Below are positions 1 to 64,000 of a stretch of DNA of 64,000 bases, in pieces (the stretch's first letter is position 1; the number at the start of each line of letters is the position of its first letter). The stretch is from assembly GCA_019155185.1 (NCBI GenBank), contig CM032809.1, positions 2,909,621-2,973,620 of the forward strand, in the 5' to 3' direction. The stretch comes from Beaufortia kweichowensis. Lineage: Eukaryota; Chordata; Actinopteri; Cypriniformes; Gastromyzontidae. The position numbers and the translations under genes were made by a program. A model generated the notes under the pieces. It was not told the DNA's origin. It saw only the letters and a program-made list of their open reading frames with translations, and did no database searches.

Positions 1-335
1 CAAACCCTATGAGCTATAGAAAAAGATATACTAGATAGACTTAACTGTCATAATAATGTGTCTAATGATTGATGAGGTGGAGCACATCTTGAGCTTTTAC
101 ATCATAAATTGTGTTTCTTACACCTGTTGGGCTATCCTATAATAAACAAAGGCAATCTCCGGTGGCTTTTTAACAGGCGTTTTGTTTCATTATTGTTGTG
201 CATGTATACGTCTCTATTGTAAGCAACTTCATAGTATTCTCTATCTGGTCTTTCAGAGCCAGAGGAATTTCTTTGCGAGTCAAAAATGATCCAAAAGACA
301 ATTCTGAGATGTTCTTTTTTCTGTGTGTTTTTCAG
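1..335 (+). other. csmd3: Intron (3' end) upstream of the first visible exon
   Basis: AT-rich sequence ending in the acceptor ttttcag at 329-335. I see no exon, repeat or RNA gene in it. Confidence 0.7.
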
Positions 336-58848
<58,513 letters not shown>

Positions 58849-60830
58849 TTAAACCCGTCTGACTCAAAGAACATCTGTGGATTTTTGTTTATGGGTAAAG
58901 GGTTTTTGCTTTGTTTTTATAACCGAGGTGGATACAATCGCAATTATAGTCACGGACGGATTTATCCGAGACCTACAGAGGATGTCTAGCACAAACGCTG
59001 TTGCCCTTCCTCTGTTATTTAAAGCACACTCTTCAGGAACCATTTGACCATGTGTGTCTGCCGAGGACATATGGAATATGAAACGCATTGTTCTAGGGGG
59101 ATTTTTTAAAAACTCTCTCCTAAAGACATTCTTCGTGTATGAAAGCATGAAGAGATTCTTCAGCTACCTTATTCACACTCCGTGAGTGCTTCTTCACAGT
59201 TGACTGGGTATTTTTTTAGGGTAAAGGGATGTGTAAATCTACTTGCATATATATGAGGAGCATTCACCACCTATATTTTTGTGCTATATATTACCACGTG
59301 GGAGAGGCCAAGACAGAACAATTCTATCAAGAGTTTATAAGGAATTTAAACGATTTGCTCTTCACATTGACCAACACAAATGATTTCTCGGACAATTTTG
59401 TACGGTAAACGGTTTATTTACAGTTCGTTCAAGTCCCTAATGTCACCGATCGTCTCTGTTATTGGACAATGAGGCATTTATGATGTGCGATGTGTGTGGT
59501 GACAATGAGAGCGGAAATGTGACAAAAGTGATGTGTGAAACAATGGTTCGTTGTGACCTGGGAATTTTTTTTTTAATAATTGCTATAGTACTTTGATATA
59601 AAAGTATGTGTGACTCTCTGTTGATAAGCACCCGTCAGGGCCACGGGACATATGTCAGTATTATAACCTGACGCCTGCAGATGAAATTTTTTATTGGAGG
59701 TATTTATTTATTTTATTTTGTTTAATTGGTGTTTTTGTGAGGAAGGGTCATTGAGCTCCATCAGTATTCAACATCTGACAAATTTGCCATTCTTATAATT
59801 ACTATTATTATATAAAATTTGTATACAATGAAATGCACTTGACATTTATACAGTATACTTTTATATAAACCTCAGATTACATAACATCAGACAACTGCAT
59901 GTTCTCTTAAATACAGTATATTGATAAATGGTGGCAACAATATGATCATATCTATCGTGTATATACGGGCCGTGAACACTTTTCCAATAATGTCTGACCT
60001 TGATACAACACTAAATTAAAAAAAACACATTTACAAAAGTCATTGATAATGTGTCCAAGCTGTTCTTTTGAAGACAAATCTTCTGTCCTACATGTCCTAC
60101 ATTAAAGTGTGTGGTTAAACTAAACAATCAAAGACTATGATAACATGTAGTTCTTATGCAGTATTAAAGTATAAACAGTGTTACACATTTTAATAATTCA
60201 AAATATGTTAAATTGCATAGTTCTTGACATCACAATATGCTGGGTCAGACACTGTTGGTTATGTGTTTCCAGGTCTCCAAGCTGTGAGATTCATTCCAGT
60301 GCCTTCTAAAGTACTTAACACAACATTTTCCTGAACAGATCATAGATATTTAAAATGTTTATGTGTCATGAATGAATATGCTGTTGTGCTGGAGTGAACA
60401 CTGCAGACTTCAGGAGGTTATGCTGACATCTGTCCAGGAGTTCCAAAATCAAACAAACCAACCTGTGATATTTTCTGCGTTCATTTTTGCAATCAGCCAT
60501 AGGGACCTGCAGTCTTGCACACCATATTATTTTCTTTTCTATAGATAATATTTTTATTTATTTTTTTGTTTTAAATACATGGCAGACTTTTACACAGTGC
60601 CTACCAAAAACCACATGACCCAGGACTGCTGCTTCCTCACTTCTACTCATTCCTCACCTCTGCCATAGCTTATATTTCCTTTTTTCTTTTAATAAACGGT
60701 GGTTCAGAATCTAAGATATTTTATCTAACGTCATATCCCCGTCCAAGATGTTTAAGTTCCTTTACTGGCCGGAACTTATTTACCAACAACAGCTTTTGCT
60801 ATACTGACTGCAATAAAAGAAAACACACAT
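58849..60830 (+). other. csmd3: Probable csmd3 3' untranslated region
   Basis: Non-coding AT-rich sequence directly after the stop. The first canonical AATAAA is at 60691-60696, after a U-rich run, and a second is at 60812-60817. ATTAAA variants occur at 60101 and 60163. A UTR of about 1.9-2.0 kb is plausible; the exact end is not determined by sequence alone. Confidence 0.5.
60691..60696 (+). terminator. csmd3: Candidate polyadenylation signal AATAAA
   Basis: First AATAAA downstream of the stop codon, preceded by ttccttttttcttttt-like U-rich sequence. The AATAAA at 60812-60817 is an alternative. Confidence 0.4.
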
Positions 60831-63800
60831 TTATGATAAAAAATGAACAATTTTCGATCAAGCAGATGAATATTTGCAGTACAGCTGGGTACTCCTTCCA
60901 TATTAATGCATTCAAAAGAGATATAAAACAGAGGGTAAAAAACATTAAAAAAAGTTTTGTAAAGAAATATATTTTTATGAAGAAATTATTTGTAAAATGT
61001 ATGAAACTATTATGTAAATTTTCAATGCAATGTAAGATTAAAAAGGCTAATTCCTTTTGTATTGAGTGTTGCTGTTCTTTCATCATTTTAATAATTAAAT
61101 AGTTTTGTTGATGGTGATATAGAGTGTTTCACCCATGATTTCTCTGCATAAATATAAAATCTTTTAACATGCTTGATAATTTAAAGTTTTTAAATTATTT
61201 TTCCCAACAGATGAGAATTACAATCTCATAGCACTTTCTTTTTAAAACATTTCACATAATTTTTATTCAAATTATCCAGTTGACTCATGAGCTCAGTGTG
61301 AGCATTGTTTTGCACAAAACAACACTGATTACAATTTCACCATTAAGCGTTCCTGTTTACCCCCTACTCAAATGTCACATTTGTGTACTTCACTCACATT
61401 TGTGTTGCTATGCAACTACTTGATTGACACCTTCTATCACAATTTGATGCAGTTTAAGTTACAAGCCCCAGTATTCCCTGTAGGGTGGACCAATCTCATT
61501 TCCCCTTTGACACTGTCTTAATTGCTATGGCTATTGCAATAAACTATCTCCATGGCTCCTCCCATGACAGCTGGGATTGATACATCTGTCACGTGACTGA
61601 GTTTATGTATGACTTTGCAAGAGTTGTAAGGTGTGCATTAACTTCCAAGGGGAAAAAACTTCATGCCAACTTCGAGGGCATCAAGTTTTAATATACGTGG
61701 ATGAAGCTATCTGTTAACATTAATTTTAGAGACAGTTTCTTGGCTGCTCCATCAACAGAAAAACATGATTTTTTTACCGCATAATGATGAAGTAATAGCA
61801 TCTACCAGCAGGGACTGCCAAACTTTGACCTCCTGCTGTTAATGCTAATGTAAAATTTGTTGTCATATCCTTGGGAGATCACACAAAGATCAAACAAAAT
61901 CATCATGTAAATCTTCACATTGCTGGTTCTAACTCAATTTCATACTATGCCTCAATACTTTGGAGAAATATCTGTTTGTGTTGAACTGAGTTTGCATCAT
62001 AGTTCATAAATTAGTTCTTTGTGTCTACAGTTTCAAAAAACATTTTAGCTAAATTGTCTCATTGTGTGTGTGGAAATTCATTCTTTGTTAGTGTCGTTGT
62101 ATTATTTGTGGCTTTTTGATGTGGCCACGTTCAGCATTCTAGAAACATTAAACAAACTGTAAGAAATAACGATGAATGACAGTCTAATGAATATTGTACA
62201 TTGGAAAAACCACATGAATCGAGTTAAGATTATAGAATATTGATTTCTCACAGCTGCCTAAAAGAAAGATGAAAGATTAGAGATGAAACGAACTCAAGAA
62301 GAGCTCTGTTCTTGGAAGTGTACATTTCTGACAGACTCTGTGATACTAAAATTTACACAGCAATGAAAGTAAGGCAAATTCTAGTTTGCTGTAAGAATTC
62401 AAACAATGTGAATCACTACTGACATCCAGCTATGTCGATGATTTGTTTTGTACATCCGAAATGTCCTCGGACAGAAATGATACCAAATGTTCGAACCTCA
62501 ACTGGCTTTGCTTTGGGACCTAATTTTACTTTACAGTGTTACAACTTTTTTATTGTATGAAAGTAAACAACAATCTTAAAAAACAAATATTGAAATGTAT
62601 TACTGTTACCTGCATAGAAATTCTTTGACTCAGAAATAGGAAATACTCTTTTTATTGCCTATTTACCTTTACTTTGTCAGGCAATCTCTATGTTGGTTAG
62701 CTTCAAAATTTTCTATAAAATATCATGAATAAGATATCAACAATGAAACAAAATTGAAAAAAACAGGAGACGGTTTTTATGTGGAATTATTTATATAAGT
62801 GCTTTATTTTTGTCATTATTTTAATAATAACAGTGTATGCGCACCATACCATGAGGGAAACAAAATACATTTTTATTTTGTATTAGGGTTGCAGCCCACA
62901 GTTAAGAAACACTGGTTTGAACTATATCAGGACTCTTTTGCCTCTAGCTGTCATATTTTGTTGAGTTTCTGTCTACACTTCTGTATGCCCTATATCTAGC
63001 GAATGAAACACACATTAGACCATGTAAACGCAGAAATATAATCCTGTAGTCTTCAGTTTACATTCTATGTCACAGTAGAGCTGAAGTTCATGTCCAGCCT
63101 TTCATCTCACTGATGCCACGTTTCATAAGGCAACAGCTTCCAGCACATACAGTATATCTCTTTTAGACGAACCGGCAATTTTTCCCTTTCTACATCATTT
63201 CACGCCAATAGTGAGATCAAGGTTACTTGTAAAATTTCCTCTTTACCGCAGTGAAGTGGTAGATGACACCACAGCATTTTGTTCTAGTTGCTTCTAGCAT
63301 ACTGCTTTTAAAGGTGAATTTTTGATGTAGAAATATGTTTTCCTTTCTAACCTGATAGGCAGATATTACTTTGAGTCAACACAGAGCTGAAGCGATTGTG
63401 GTAATTTAGACTGACTGTGTAAGTTTCAAGTTAACACCTTGCCCTTGTACGTGTATGAGAAACCACTCAGCTGTGAGTTTTCATATCTGGCTTGCCGTGC
63501 GATCGCCATGCCTTAATACCTTCAGCAGATCCCATACTGTTGTGTTCTCATTTCCCACTGGCTGCAGATTCAGATTGCAAATGCACTCATGGCTACTCAA
63601 GAAAGCGAGTGCAGATGTCTCTGCTGTGTTTCAGTCTTCGGCTGCATCTGCCCGCGTCCATGCGGTAATGAGATTCTTAGAGGCCTGATTAAGCACGCTG
63701 CTCTCGAACCTCAGCTGAGACAATGAAACGCTTATCCAGCCCAGGTGGAGGACATGACCTGCACAGGCAAAAGATAGTTCGGTTAAAAATATTCGGTTTA

Positions 63801-64000
63801 AAATGAGATGAAATGGAGGACAGGTTATGAGAATTGTTGTTTTCCAAGGTCACTTTCCCTTCCGCTCAGTGAGGAACAAGCGTGTCTCTGCCTTGTGATT
63901 TGATGGATTTCTCAGTGTTGGATGACACCGTATGCACCACATTAGAATGAATGCGTGACAAAACCCTCCATAGTGAAGCTCACCACAGAGAGTTATAATC
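60831..64000. other. Apparent intergenic region downstream of csmd3
   Basis: 3.2 kb with no open frame showing domain or splice evidence on either strand and no RNA gene. It is mostly AT-rich. Two relatively GC-rich patches (about 61430-61690 and 63540-63780) stand out but have no identifiable content. Confidence 0.6.

Noticed and set aside
63455..63688. 77-codon open frame downstream of the gene
   Set aside because: No homology recognised, no clear promoter or splice context; too short to support.

Overview
This is a vertebrate nuclear genomic window, almost certainly from a teleost and probably a cypriniform (zebrafish/carp-type) fish. The reasons are small exons in AT-rich introns with GT..AG splice sites, very long dinucleotide microsatellites, and several interspersed repeats of a kind familiar from fish genomes. 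There is no prokaryotic gene organisation, CRISPR array or operon.

Positions 336-58848 on the + strand hold the 3' half of one gene, a CSMD-family (CUB and Sushi Multiple Domains) giant transmembrane protein. I reconstructed 38 exons by matching splice sites, intron phase and domain content. Apart from one base, they join into an open frame of about 1,870 residues ending in TAA at 58846-58848. Domains in order are: the end of one CUB; four sushi-CUB pairs; a further sushi; fourteen more consecutive sushi (fifteen in tandem); a juxtamembrane region without a recognised domain; one transmembrane helix; and a 55-residue cytoplasmic tail. From remembered family architecture (14 CUB, 28 sushi) these are the end of CUB10 through sushi 28. 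The membrane-proximal region and tail (VHENNNGQAAFENPMY, ending NTVCTMV) fit CSMD3 rather than CSMD1 or CSMD2, so I call it csmd3. I cannot tell csmd3a from csmd3b.

Layout: 1-9.0 kb, end of CUB10 to sushi 12; 9.0-17.5 kb, CUB13, sushi 13 and CUB14; 20.7-54.4 kb, the tandem sushi 14-28, nearly all as single phase 1-1 exons of 174-195 nt; 55.6-58.85 kb, juxtamembrane region, membrane helix and tail; 58.85 to about 60.8 kb, likely 3' UTR; 60.8-64 kb, apparently intergenic.

The main anomaly is in the CUB12 exon (8191-8399). It is one base short near 8301-8303, and the shifted frame reaches a stop at 8859-8861. All other exons are intact, so an assembly error or a private allele is more likely than a pseudogene. 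Other points of interest are a pure (CT)107 tract, a foldback repeat with dispersed relatives, several non-autonomous DNA-transposon relics, and NPxY and PDZ-ligand-like motifs in the tail. I found no convincing undescribed biological system.
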